A DNA stretch of 64,000 bases from [Streptosporangium] indianense (GTDB lineage Bacteria > Actinomycetota > Actinomycetes > Streptomycetales > Streptomycetaceae). The notes beneath the pieces were generated by a model. That model did no database searches and was not told where the DNA came from. It saw only the letters and a list, made by a program, of their open reading frames with translations. How positions within the stretch are numbered: position 1 is the first letter of the stretch; each line of letters opens with the position of its first letter. The position numbers and the translations under genes are program-made. This document shows positions 16,441-24,827 of the stretch, in pieces. The stretch covers positions 1-64,000 of the forward strand of contig NZ_JAKEIO010000004.1 in the NCBI RefSeq assembly GCF_021474405.1. Reading direction: 5' to 3'.

Positions 16441-17925
16441 ATGCCGTCAAGGGGTACCAACACGCTGCGCCGTACGGCGGCGCGCTGCACAGCCACGGTC
16501 GTGGGAGCGGCCATGGCAGTCATCACGGGCCTCGCCACCGCTCCCGCGGTCCAGGCGTCGCCGCCCGCCCCAGGGGACCTGCACTGGGCTCCGTGTGACG
16601 ACTCGGCGCAGCCGGGAGCCGAGTGCGCCACTCTCAAGGTACCGGTCGACTGGGCCGACCCGGGCGGGCCGGGACTCGACCTGGCCGTGGCGCGCCGCAA
16701 GGCCACCGACCCCGGCGCACGCGTCGGCTCGCTGGTGTTCGGCCCCGGCGGACCGGGCGACTCGGGTGTGAGGATGGTGGTGGACCGTGTCAGCCGGTTC
16801 AGCCCTGAGGTCCGCCGCAGATTCGACATCGTCAGCTTCGACCCGCGCGGCGTGGGCGGCAGCAGCCCGGTGACGTGTTCCGCCGAGCTGCTCGCGCAGC
16901 GGCCGTCGCCGCAGCTCACGAGCCAGGCGGACTTCGACGCCACCCTGGCGTACAACAGGCGGCTGCGTGCCGACTGCCGGGCCCGTACCGGCCCGGTGTT
17001 CGACCACCTCGACACCGCTCAGACCGTTCGGGACGTCGACGCCCTGCGCGCCGCCCTCGGCGAACGGAAGCTGACCTTCCACGGCAGCTCGTACGGCACG
17101 GTCCTCGGGGCACAGTACGCCGAGACCCATCCGCGGCGCGTGCGGGCGATGGTTCTGGAGAGCGTCATGGACCACAGCGTCGCGGCCACCCGTGACTTCC
17201 TGCGGGCCGAGGCAGCTTCCGCTGAGGATTCCTTCCAGGAGTTCGTGAAGTGGTGCGACCGCACCGCTGACTGCGCACTGCACGGCCGCGACGTCCGCGC
17301 CGTCTGGCGAACCCTGCTGGACCGCGCGCTGCATGGCGAGTTGGAGGACCCGGCGAGGCCCGGCAGGCCGCTGTCGTCGCCGGATCTGGTCAACAAGATC
17401 GCGTTCCGGAAGTTCTACGAGGCCGACCACGCCGGCCTTGCCGCGGTGATCGCCAGGATGCACGCGAGCAAGCCGCTGCCCGCGGCGCCCACCTCATCGG
17501 CGCCGCTGCCTGCGGCCACCCCGGTCTTCTGCTCGGACTGGCACCTGCCGGTGCGTGACTTCACGACGTACGCGTCGCTGGTCGCCATGATGGACAGGAC
17601 CGCGCCCGACCTGCCCTCTCTGCTGCCGGTGCACATGGTGGCGGCGTGTCTGGGCGCGCCGACCGCCAACCCGCAGCACCGCCTGGAGGCACCCGGGGTC
17701 CCACCCGTCCTCGTCTCCAACGCGCTGCACGACCCCGCCACCGGCTACCCGTGGGCGGTCTCGGTGGCCCGGCAGCTCGGCCGCAGCGGCGTGCTCCTCA
17801 CCTATGAGGGTCACGGCCACGGCAGCGTCACCAGCGGCCCGTGCATGCAGGACGCCGTGGACAGCTACCTCACCGACCTGACGGTCCCACCACGGGGCAC
17901 CAGCTGCCCTGCGCAGCGGCCGTGA
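16441..17925 (+). CDS. Secreted alpha/beta-hydrolase, tripeptidyl aminopeptidase-like
   Basis: A 494-residue secreted serine hydrolase of the SlpD/SlpE-tripeptidyl aminopeptidase family (peptidase S33). Signal peptide residues about 1-40 end in VQASPPAPGD. The oxyanion segment GPGGPGDSG is at 101-109, the nucleophile elbow GSSYG has Ser217, the C-terminal TAP-like domain starts near 400, and the catalytic His lies in YEGHGHGS. Cys residues suggest extracellular disulfides. ATG 16441 follows GAGGAGG at ideal distance. Likely function is release of N-terminal peptides from extracellular proteins for nutrition. Confidence 0.88.
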   Translation: MPSRGTNTLRRTAARCTATVVGAAMAVITGLATAPAVQASPPAPGDLHWAPCDDSAQPGAECATLKVPVDWADPGGPGLDLAVARRKATDPGARVGSLVFGPGGPGDSGVRMVVDRVSRFSPEVRRRFDIVSFDPRGVGGSSPVTCSAELLAQRPSPQLTSQADFDATLAYNRRLRADCRARTGPVFDHLDTAQTVRDVDALRAALGERKLTFHGSSYGTVLGAQYAETHPRRVRAMVLESVMDHSVAATRDFLRAEAASAEDSFQEFVKWCDRTADCALHGRDVRAVWRTLLDRALHGELEDPARPGRPLSSPDLVNKIAFRKFYEADHAGLAAVIARMHASKPLPAAPTSSAPLPAATPVFCSDWHLPVRDFTTYASLVAMMDRTAPDLPSLLPVHMVAACLGAPTANPQHRLEAPGVPPVLVSNALHDPATGYPWAVSVARQLGRSGVLLTYEGHGHGSVTSGPCMQDAVDSYLTDLTVPPRGTSCPAQRP

Positions 17926-17951
17926 CAGCCGGGCGCTGTGGCTCCCGACGC

Positions 17952-18410
17952 TCAGCGGGGCTGGATCGCCGCCTCGGCCGCCGCCTTGATCCGGGCCCCG
18001 AAGGCGGGAGCATCCTTGCGGGCGGCCGTGAGGGCCAGGCCGACGAGCAGCTTGCCGAGTCCATGGCCCTCCAGCACGTTGTGGAGACGGACCCGCGTCC
18101 TGCCGTCGGCCAGCGGCTCCAGGTCGTAGCCCCCCTCAGCCACCGACACGCTGTTCTTCGACACCTCGGTCCACCGGATCCGCGTCGGCGCCTCGAGTTC
18201 GGTGATGCGGAACTCCCTGGCCGTCTTCACCCCGGCGTCCTTGACCGTGCTGCGGAACACCGTGCCCACGGCCGTCGGCGTCTCGGGGACCCGGTCGATC
18301 CTCTGCACACGGGGACTGAACTGCGGATCGTTACGCCCGTCGGCGAGGTAGTCGAACACCGCCCCGACGGGCCGGTCGACCTCGGTGGTCACCTCGAACT
18401 GTCCTGACAT
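17952..18410 (-). CDS. SRPBCC family protein
   Basis: A 152-residue START/Bet v1-like (SRPBCC) protein, a fold with a deep hydrophobic cavity used for ligand binding. The opening FEVTTEVDRPVGAVFDYLAD and the closing long helix (LLVGLALTAARKDAPAFGARIKAA split by a Gly) are typical. ATG 18410 has AGGAGCT 6 bases upstream. It is convergent with the secreted peptidase. Ligand and pathway are unknown. Confidence 0.85.
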   Translation of the reverse strand: MSGQFEVTTEVDRPVGAVFDYLADGRNDPQFSPRVQRIDRVPETPTAVGTVFRSTVKDAGVKTAREFRITELEAPTRIRWTEVSKNSVSVAEGGYDLEPLADGRTRVRLHNVLEGHGLGKLLVGLALTAARKDAPAFGARIKAAAEAAIQPR

Positions 18411-18562
18411 GCGAGCTCCTCGGTCACTGGGTCCGCCCGGTCGTGAAGGGCCGGCAGCGCGCCCTGCCCTCACGGCAACGAGACCCTACGGGAGCACCGA
18501 GCGCCCCGCGAGGCGACCGACACGTCATCGCAGCGCACCGGGCCGCGACACGACGGTGACCG

Positions 18563-20071
18563 TCACGGCGTCTCCTCCGCTCGGTGCCGCTCCTCGCGCA
18601 GCACGTCGTCGAGGTCGCCGAGTCGGTCCAGGCCCTGCACCGGGCGCCGCATGCGGGGATTGCCGGACAGCCTGTCACGGTGCCGGTGGAGGAAGGCCCA
18701 GTATCCGGCGGTGTACGGGCAGGCGTGCGGACCGGTGCGGACGGTGGGCCGGAAGGCGCACCCCTCGCACAGGTCGCTCATGCGGTGGATGTAGGCGCCC
18801 CCGGAGGTGTACGGCTTGGTGGTCATCCGGCCGCCGTCCGCGTACTGGGACATACCGATCACGTTCGGCACCATCACCCAGTCGTACCCGTCGACGAAGC
18901 AGCGGTGGAACCAGTCGGTGACGGCCGCCGGGTCCCAGCCGCGCTGCAGGGCGTGGCTTCCCAGCACCATCAGGCGGGGGATGTGGTGCGTCCATCCGGT
19001 GTCACGCACCTGGGCGAGCGCGCCGGCCAGACAGCGGGCGGTGACGGCGTCCGCGTCGAGTTCGCTGAAGTAGGCGGGCAGCGCCCGTCTGTGCCCGAGT
19101 GCGTTGCCGTGCCGGTAGTCCTCACCGAAATGCCAGTACAGCTGCCAGACGTACTCCCGCCACCCCGCGACCTGCCGGACGAATCCCTCGGCGCTGTTCA
19201 CCGGGACACCGCCCGCCCGCCAGGCGCGCTCGGCATGCTCCACGCACTCGGCGGGGTGCAGCAGCCCCAGGTTCATCGAGGACGACAGCAGACTGTGGGC
19301 CATCACCGGATCACCGGCCAGCATCGCGTCCTCGTACGGCCCGAAGGAGGACAGCCGGTGCGCCACGAAACGGCGCAGCGCCGACAGGGCCTCGCGCCGG
19401 GTGGCGGGGAAACGGCGGGGGCCGTCCCGGCCGACGAACCGCACCCCGTCCTCGCGCTCCCACCGGTCCAGGTCCTCGCGCACCCCGGCGTCGACGTCGT
19501 CCTCCCGCGGCCGGTACGGCCCCGGCACGTCCAGGGTGCGGGCGCCGCGCGGCGGAGGCTCGCGGTTGGCGTGGTCGTGGTTGAAACGGCCCCCGGCCGG
19601 GCGGCCGGCGTCCATCAGCAGGTCGTGCCGCTCACGCACCCAGTGGTAAAAGTTCTCCTGGAGCAGCCGTCGCCCGCCGAGTCCTCCGGCCCAGCCGGTG
19701 AACTCCTCGTGCGTGACCAGGAAGCCGCGGGCGGGCAGCACCCGCACCCCGGGAAGGGAACGCACCAGCCGCAGCGCCGCGTACGAGGTGGGGTGGCACA
19801 CCGTCACCGGTGTGTCGCCCACCGCGCGGCGCAGACCCTCGCGATAGGTCTCCGCCCGCACGTACGTCACCCGCTCACCCAGCTCCGCCGCCCGGTGCCG
19901 CATCGCCGACAGCACCAGATGGGCCTTGGCGCGGTGAAAGCGCCTGCGCCGGAAGACCGACTTCGCCTCGATCATCACCACGGGTGCTCCGCGGTCGGGG
20001 CCATGCTCACGGGCGGGGGTGAGGAAATGCGGGCCCAGCTGATCACCGAAGAGCCAGTGCGGGGTGGACAT
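18563..20071 (-). CDS. Iron-sulfur bacterial cryptochrome/(6-4) photolyase family
   Basis: A 502-residue FAD flavoprotein of the FeS-BCP group (PhrB/CryB), which repairs (6-4) photoproducts with blue light or acts as a photoreceptor. The N-terminal Rossmann-like domain opens MSTPHWLFGDQLG; the C-terminal helical domain holds FAD. Four Cys at 347, 435, 438 and 451 match the [4Fe-4S] ligands of Agrobacterium PhrB (350, 438, 441, 454) with the same spacing. VMVPNVIGMSQY and MTTKPYTSGGAYI are the family's conserved FAD-domain segments. ATG 20071 was chosen because the family begins there; the open frame upstream is unrelated. It is divergent from a SigE-type sigma gene. Confidence 0.93.
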   Translation of the reverse strand: MSTPHWLFGDQLGPHFLTPAREHGPDRGAPVVMIEAKSVFRRRRFHRAKAHLVLSAMRHRAAELGERVTYVRAETYREGLRRAVGDTPVTVCHPTSYAALRLVRSLPGVRVLPARGFLVTHEEFTGWAGGLGGRRLLQENFYHWVRERHDLLMDAGRPAGGRFNHDHANREPPPRGARTLDVPGPYRPREDDVDAGVREDLDRWEREDGVRFVGRDGPRRFPATRREALSALRRFVAHRLSSFGPYEDAMLAGDPVMAHSLLSSSMNLGLLHPAECVEHAERAWRAGGVPVNSAEGFVRQVAGWREYVWQLYWHFGEDYRHGNALGHRRALPAYFSELDADAVTARCLAGALAQVRDTGWTHHIPRLMVLGSHALQRGWDPAAVTDWFHRCFVDGYDWVMVPNVIGMSQYADGGRMTTKPYTSGGAYIHRMSDLCEGCAFRPTVRTGPHACPYTAGYWAFLHRHRDRLSGNPRMRRPVQGLDRLGDLDDVLREERHRAEETP

Positions 20072-20277
20072 GGCGGCAGGCCTTCCGTCGGGGGTGCGCG
20101 TACGGACCGTGCGGAATTCGCCCGCCGGAGCGGTACCGGATGCGGTCGACCGCCGAGCTTCCCCGTTCGGGTGCCGGTCCGTCAGCGGCGCCCCGCCGGC
20201 GCGCACACAATCTTCGACGAAGAGGGATAGCCGGGGGCTGTTCAGCACGTCGTGATGGTTCGAGAAGGGGAGGGTCG

Positions 20278-20829
20278 ATGGAGGCCTCGAGTCATGACGA
20301 GTTCCGGGAGTTCGTGGAGATGCGCTCCACCGCGCTGCTGCGGCTCGCGGTACTGCTCACCGGTGGTGACCGGTACGCCGCGGAGGATCTGCTGCAGATC
20401 GCACTGATGAAGGCCTACGGGCGCTGGGCGCGCATCGAGCAGCACGAGGCCTACGTCCGGCAGGTGATGTACCGCCAGCAGGTGAACCGCTGGCGATTGC
20501 GAAGACACCACGCGGAGACGACGGTGCCCGTGCTGCCCGATGCCGCAGGGGACGCCGCGGCCGGGCCGGACTCCGACCTGCGGATCGCTCTGTGGGCGGC
20601 GCTCGGCCGTCTGTCGAACCGGCAGCGGGCCGTGGTCGTGTTGCGCTACTTCGAGGACCTGCCCGAGTCCGAGGTCGCGGCGCTGCTGGGATGCCCGGTC
20701 GGCACGGTCCGCAGCACGGCCCACCGCTCACTCGCCAAGCTCCGGAAGCTCGTACCGGAACTCGGCCCCGAACGGCCCACGGAACGGATCCAGTCGCTCG
20801 GCTACACGCCCAAGGAGGTTCAGCGATGA
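20278..20829 (+). CDS. RNA polymerase sigma factor, SigE family (ECF)
   Basis: A 183-residue ECF sigma factor. Region 2 is at about 10-75 (LLTGGDRYAAEDLLQIALMKAYGRW) and region 4 at about 112-170 (LSNRQRAVVVLRYFEDLPESEVAALLGCPVGTVRS). The SigE-family hallmark is the short region 2 followed by EAYVRQVMYRQQVNRWRLRR. ATG 20278 follows GGGGAGGG. The last codons overlap the start of the next gene (ATGA), so sigma factor and beta-propeller protein are translated together, and the latter is a candidate regulator or target. Confidence 0.93.
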   Translation: MEASSHDEFREFVEMRSTALLRLAVLLTGGDRYAAEDLLQIALMKAYGRWARIEQHEAYVRQVMYRQQVNRWRLRRHHAETTVPVLPDAAGDAAAGPDSDLRIALWAALGRLSNRQRAVVVLRYFEDLPESEVAALLGCPVGTVRSTAHRSLAKLRKLVPELGPERPTERIQSLGYTPKEVQR

Positions 20830-22187
20830 CGACGGAACGCGTGGAGGACAAGGTCAGGGACACGCTGCACGCGGTCGCCCTGGACCGGGTGCGGGCGCCC
20901 GGGGACCTGGTGGAGAAGGTGGTGCGGCGGCGCAGCAGGCGGCGTTTCTCGCAGGCCGCGGGGACGGCGGTCGCGGTGGCCGCGATCAGCGTGGGCGCGG
21001 TGTTCGGCTTCGGCGACGGCGGTTCGGCACGCCATGAGCGCCCCGTGCGCCCGGCGGCCTCACCGGCGACACCGCCGCAGGGCTGGAAGCCGTGGCAGAG
21101 CAGCGCTGCGGGCGCCGGCGAGCGGGGATGTCTGGTGGACGGTTCCGCGCTGTACTGCAGCGGGTCCGCGTACGACGTCGCGAAGATCGACGCCAACACG
21201 GGCAAGCGGCTGTGGAGCGTCGAGGTCAATCGCGAAGGTGACGGCATCGACCACCCGTTCGCCGTGCGCGACGGCGTGGTCTACGCCTACCGCAATCACA
21301 CGGCGCAGAACCAGTCGAACGGGGACTACTTCGGCGGCACCGACCTGATGGCGGTGAAGGCCGACACCGGCAAGGTGCTGTGGACGGTGCAGATGCCGCA
21401 GGACGACCGCACGGAGCAGGCCGCCATGCCCATAGACGGCGCGGTGCTGGCGAACACTCCGTCGGTGCGGACGATGTCGGCCCTCGACCCGTTGACCGGC
21501 AAGGAGAAGTGGCGCCACACCTGGGACAAGGGCATCGTGTGTCAGCGGGCCGTGCTGAGCGGCGTGCCCTACCTCCTGTGCGCGCGGGACGTCGAGAAGC
21601 CGGACGGCACCGACGTCATCCGTCTCGATCCCGCCACGGGCAGCGCCACGAAGGTCACGACCCTCCCTGGCATGCAGCAGCTCATCGGCACCTCGGGGGA
21701 CCGCATGGTCCTGCTCGCGGCGCGCGACGAGGACCGGAAGGACCTGCAGCTGACCACCGTCAACGGCTCGGGAGAACATGCCTCACACCCCTACCGGGTC
21801 AAGGGGGCCCTGGCCGGATCCGATGTCGTCGGTGACCGCCTGATCACCGTCTCCCGGAAGGGCGAGGCCTCGGCCCACTCGCTGGCCACGGGCAAGGCCT
21901 TGTGGACCCGCCCGGTGGGCGTCAAGGTGCCCGGCCAGGACACCATGCAGAGCATCGCCTCCCCCGTGGTGTCGACCAGGCAGGGAGTCGTGTACTTCCT
22001 CGACCCGACCGGAAACCTGTCGGGACTCGACCTGCACACGGGCGCACAGGTCTGGCGCGACCACGTCGACACCGGCAGGACGAAGCCCGGCTTCGCGGGC
22101 TCGCCCCAGCTCCTGCTCTACGGGGACGCCCTCGTCGCCCGGAACGGCAGCACGCTGGTGTCCCTCCTGCCGCCCACCGGCAACTGA
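20826..22187 (+). CDS. Membrane-anchored PQQ-like beta-propeller protein
   Basis: A 453-residue protein with a cytosolic N-terminal region (1-42), one membrane helix at about 43-62, and an extracellular beta-propeller built from PQQ-like blades (repeats such as DANTGKRLWSVEV, KADTGKVLWTVQM, DPLTGKEKWRHTW). Cys pairs (GCLV...LYCSG) suggest a surface disulfide. The arrangement, a short cytosolic segment, one helix and an outer sensor domain coupled by a 4-nt overlap to an ECF sigma gene, is that of an anti-sigma factor, although no zinc-binding anti-sigma motif is visible. The role as sigma-factor partner is inferred from coupling. Confidence 0.85.
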   Translation: MTTERVEDKVRDTLHAVALDRVRAPGDLVEKVVRRRSRRRFSQAAGTAVAVAAISVGAVFGFGDGGSARHERPVRPAASPATPPQGWKPWQSSAAGAGERGCLVDGSALYCSGSAYDVAKIDANTGKRLWSVEVNREGDGIDHPFAVRDGVVYAYRNHTAQNQSNGDYFGGTDLMAVKADTGKVLWTVQMPQDDRTEQAAMPIDGAVLANTPSVRTMSALDPLTGKEKWRHTWDKGIVCQRAVLSGVPYLLCARDVEKPDGTDVIRLDPATGSATKVTTLPGMQQLIGTSGDRMVLLAARDEDRKDLQLTTVNGSGEHASHPYRVKGALAGSDVVGDRLITVSRKGEASAHSLATGKALWTRPVGVKVPGQDTMQSIASPVVSTRQGVVYFLDPTGNLSGLDLHTGAQVWRDHVDTGRTKPGFAGSPQLLLYGDALVARNGSTLVSLLPPTGN

Positions 22188-22192
22188 CCCGG

Positions 22193-22230
22193 GGCTCCGG
22201 GCCGGGGACGCGCCTCCCCGGCCCGGAGCC
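22193..22230. terminator. Strong hairpin between convergent genes
   Basis: A perfect 16-bp stem (22193-22208 with 22215-22230) closes a 6-base loop. It lies just after the beta-propeller gene and before the convergent phospholipase gene, so it can terminate both. No U-tract follows, as is usual in Streptomyces. Confidence 0.8.
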
Positions 22231-22240
22231 ACCGCCACCG

Positions 22241-22750
22241 TCAGGCGTCGGCGGGCTCGGCCCTAGCCGGCGCCTTCGCCGCGCCGCCGTCGACCGACGG
22301 CGCGCCGAAGACTCTGACCGCTTGGTAGTACGTCCATGCCGTGCTGTTGCACGCGGTCCTGCTGGCGCCGGAGTACGCGCCGCAGACGCGCTTGAGGTCC
22401 TCGTAGAACGCCGAGTCGAGACGGTCCTTGTTTGCGGAGAACGTGCCGGCCGCCTCGTAGTTCCGATATCCGAAGTCGTGGCGGGCGCAGGCGTTCTGGA
22501 AGGGGAAGCCGAACGGGTTGTCGGGCGAGGTGGTGCAGTAGTCCGTGGACCAGTCGAATCCGTACGGGGCCCATGCGCCCTGATTCTGGCGGGCAGCGGC
22601 CCAGGCGTTGTAGCTGGAAGCACTGGTCTGCGTCCAGGAGCTGAGCACCTGGGGCTTGTCCGCCGGAGCCGCCGAGGCGGACGCGGCGGGAACCAGGACG
22701 AGGGGGAGTGAAGCCATGGCACCTGCGAGGAGAAGCGAGGCGTGACGCAT
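22241..22750 (-). CDS. Secreted prokaryotic phospholipase A2
   Basis: A 169-residue secreted enzyme that hydrolyses the sn-2 ester of phospholipids, Ca2+-dependent in its family. A signal peptide (about 1-28, ending SASA) precedes a mature part that closely resembles the S. violaceoruber PLA2: PADKPQVLSSWTQTSASS, FDWSTDYCTTSPDNPFGFPF and ACARHDFGYRNY, with the catalytic His91-Asp92 pair. Four Cys in the mature part can make the two known disulfides. A 20-residue Ala/Gly/Pro-rich tail after VFGAP is extra. ATG 22750 follows GGAGGACA. Confidence 0.93.
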   Translation of the reverse strand: MRHASLLLAGAMASLPLVLVPAASASAAPADKPQVLSSWTQTSASSYNAWAAARQNQGAWAPYGFDWSTDYCTTSPDNPFGFPFQNACARHDFGYRNYEAAGTFSANKDRLDSAFYEDLKRVCGAYSGASRTACNSTAWTYYQAVRVFGAPSVDGGAAKAPARAEPADA

Positions 22751-22919
22751 CCGGGTGTCCTCCATACACATCGATGTGCTCGCCGTGGATCTCACGGGAG
22801 GATCAAGCTGGGCTCCACCCCGCGGCAGGGACAGCCGGGAACAGGGCAGGCCGGATGGCGGATTGACGCCGGGTGAGCGCCGGGCAGATGCGCGGCCTCT
22901 GTCGGTCGTCCTCCGAAAG

Positions 22920-23027
22920 GTCGTTCAGGTTGGTGAGCCGGCGGTAGCCGAGGGGGGATGCTGCGATGCAGACGAAGGCCAGGAAATGCTCGGCTTTGCG
23001 TTCACAGGGGAGGTGCGGGCCCCACAC
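22920..23027 (-). pseudogene. IS5-family transposase C-terminal remnant
   Basis: The frame reads ERKAEHFLAFVCIAAS then LGYRRLTNL, which matches the very end of IS5-family DDE transposases common in Streptomyces (RYERKADHFLAF...CYRRL). Everything upstream, including the DDE core, is gone, and the stop is lost because the frame runs on. No terminal inverted repeats were found nearby. The rest of 22751-23099 holds no gene. Confidence 0.7.
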
Positions 23028-23099
23028 CGGACTGGCCAGTCAAATCCCGCCCAGAAAAGGGTCGTTGGCGCCGGGCGCACCCACTCGTGCCGGCCGTTG

Positions 23100-23519
23100 T
23101 CAGGCGTCGAACAGGCCCAGCGACACGTTCTTCACGCCCGTGATGCCCTGCGGGCCCTGGGACCAGTCCGACGGGTCGTAGTCGAAGGTCACGTAAGCGC
23201 CACCCGCATGACCGCAGGCCACGGGCGCGAAACTCCAGTCGTCCCCGGCGGCGGTCTGCCAGGTCATGTACCAGGCCACGCACTCCCCATCCACCCAGCC
23301 GCCGGGCTTCAGGTCCTCCACCCATCCGGTCACGCGCGCCCGGCCGTTCTCGATGCAGATGCTGATCTCGCCACGTCCGAAGGTCTTCGTCGCACTGTCG
23401 GTGACGCAGGTGGGCGCGGCGGTCCCGGCGGACGCCGCAGCGGCCGTCGGCGCCACCGCGAGACACGCCGCCACTGCCGGGAGCGCCGCTAACGCCTTCA
23501 CACGAGTCGATCGCTTCAT
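23100..23519 (-). CDS. Secreted protein of unknown function
   Basis: A 139-residue exported protein. Signal peptide residues 1-30 (MKRSTRVKALAALPAVAACL, cleavage after AAAA/ASAG) are clear. The mature part has four Cys (APTCVT, EISICIE, GECVAWY, APVACGH) that could form two disulfides, and many aromatic/Gly residues suggesting a small beta-sandwich. Short segments such as GWVEDLKPGGWVDGECVAWYM repeat the Gly-Trp pattern. ATG 23519 follows GGAAGGAAAG. No family name is recognised. Confidence 0.82.
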   Translation of the reverse strand: MKRSTRVKALAALPAVAACLAVAPTAAAASAGTAAPTCVTDSATKTFGRGEISICIENGRARVTGWVEDLKPGGWVDGECVAWYMTWQTAAGDDWSFAPVACGHAGGAYVTFDYDPSDWSQGPQGITGVKNVSLGLFDA

Positions 23520-23704
23520 GGTCGCTTTCCTTCCTGAACGTCTGGACAAAAGTCGAGTCATGCGCACGTCGGCGGTTTTCAGGAACTGTTCCGAATGGGC
23601 AGAGCCGTACGACCACCTTCGTAGTCACGGGCATCAACCGGGCGGAGCCAGCGCAGCGTAGCCCGCGGCCGGATTGCCGACCAACAACTGTTCAACTGCT
23701 TCCC

Positions 23705-23989
23705 TCAGAATCCCGGCCACGGCTCCACAGCCACACTGGCGCTGCCCTGACGGTTCGTTGCGGACCACGTTTGGGTTCTTGAGAGCACGAGAAGCCCGCG
23801 GCAGGCTCCTGCCGCATGATCGATGACGATGACCGAGCCGCCATGACTGTGGCCGACCAGGTGGTATCCCTGGCTCGTTCGTTCCAGTTCGACGAGAAGC
23901 GCCAGCAGTTCCACGGAGGCGGACAAGTGCGCCGACTGGGTGTTCGCGCCGCTCCAGTGAAAGAGCCTGCCGTCACGCGGAAGCGTCAC
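23705..23989 (-). pseudogene. Alpha/beta-hydrolase fragment
   Basis: The frame contains ELLALLVELERTSQGYHLVGHSHGGSVIV, the nucleophile-elbow strand and helix of a lipase-like alpha/beta hydrolase. Sequence before and after it has no hydrolase character and no start fits, so this is an internal piece of a lost gene. The surrounding stretch 23520-24364 has no other supported feature except the leader of the cold-shock gene. Confidence 0.5.
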
Positions 23990-24364
23990 CCCCGCCGGAA
24001 GGCAGTCAGCTCCACGTGTCGCTGTTGCGCTGCCACCAGCGGTGCCCCCGCATCATTGCCGTCCGAGTCACCGGCGAAGGTGGGAGGCCCACGCCTCGCA
24101 GGTGCGCCGTCACCCCTCGCTCGGGCGACGGCACCTGGCTGACTTGGCTCCATGGATGAGCCGGGAACGTTCCCGCGCCCACGTGATCGCCGTGGTGACC
24201 GGCACGGTGCCGACCACGCGGCGTACGGCACACCCCCACGATCGGAGGAAAGGTCGGATGATCGGCGGCTGAGGGGGTAGAACGGTACCCGGGTGTCGTC
24301 CACGTTCCGGACGGCACCTCATGGACCAGCCGGGACCTCTCGGCGATATCGAAGGACAAGCAGC

Positions 24365-24568
24365 ATGGCCAGCGGCACCGTTAAGTGGTTCAACGCCGAA
24401 AAGGGCTTCGGATTCATCGCCCAGGACGGCGGCGGCCCCGACGTCTTCGCCCACTACTCCAACATCTCCGGCAACGGCTACCGGGAACTGATCGAGGGCG
24501 AACCGGTCACCTTCGACGTGACGCAGGGGCAGAAGGGCCCCCAGGCCGAGAACATCGTGCGCGGCTGA
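24365..24568 (+). CDS. Cold-shock protein (CspA family)
   Basis: A 67-residue single OB-fold nucleic-acid-binding protein. RNP1 (KGFGFIAQ) and RNP2 (DVFAHYS) are intact, and the length and opening [15 protein letters not shown] are those of Streptomyces SC-type cold-shock proteins. It would bind single-stranded RNA and act as an RNA chaperone. ATG 24365 is preceded by AGCAGC with a weak GGACAAG ribosome site. A leader of unknown length precedes it. Confidence 0.95.
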   Translation: MASGTVKWFNAEKGFGFIAQDGGGPDVFAHYSNISGNGYRELIEGEPVTFDVTQGQKGPQAENIVRG

Positions 24569-24623
24569 CGAAGGACGATGCGTACCGCCCCGCGTGAGCC
24601 GCTGTTCACGGCGGCGGCACCTC

Positions 24624-24698
24624 TGCGGGGCGGAGCGGCTCGATAGCCCGTTGGGCTCATGAGCCGGAGGCGCAGGTCCACATCCTGCGTCCCCGCCA
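24624..24698 (+). tRNA. Degenerate initiator-tRNA-like element, anticodon CAT
   Basis: The 75 bases align end to end with the Streptomyces initiator tRNA: GCGGGG 5' acceptor strand, GGAGC D-arm start, TTGGGCTCATGAGCC anticodon arm, GCAGG T-stem and CCCCGC 3' acceptor strand. Defects are several: D-loop GG is lost, an A-C pair sits in the D-stem, the three G-C pairs of the initiator anticodon stem are broken by a G-G mismatch, the T-loop reads TCCACAT rather than TTCAAAT, and two extra bases lie before the 3' acceptor strand. CCA is not encoded. It is probably a tRNA pseudogene, followed at once by a strong terminator. Confidence 0.45.
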
Positions 24699-24704
24699 CG
24701 CGAA

Positions 24705-24735
24705 ACGAGGGGCCCGGCTTTGCCGGGCCCCTCGT
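24705..24735. terminator. Perfect 14-bp hairpin terminator
   Basis: Arms 24705-24718 and 24722-24735 pair without mismatch around a TTT loop. It directly follows the tRNA-like element and lies about 135 bp past the cold-shock gene, so it could end either transcript, and it also faces the end of the molybdoenzyme gene on the other strand. Confidence 0.85.
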
Positions 24736-24827
24736 CACGGCAGAAGCACCGTTCGTCGGCGAAGGGCGAAGAACAAGGGCAACGGGCGACGCACATCGTT
24801 CGACGCCCCGACGGAATCGTGCCGCTG

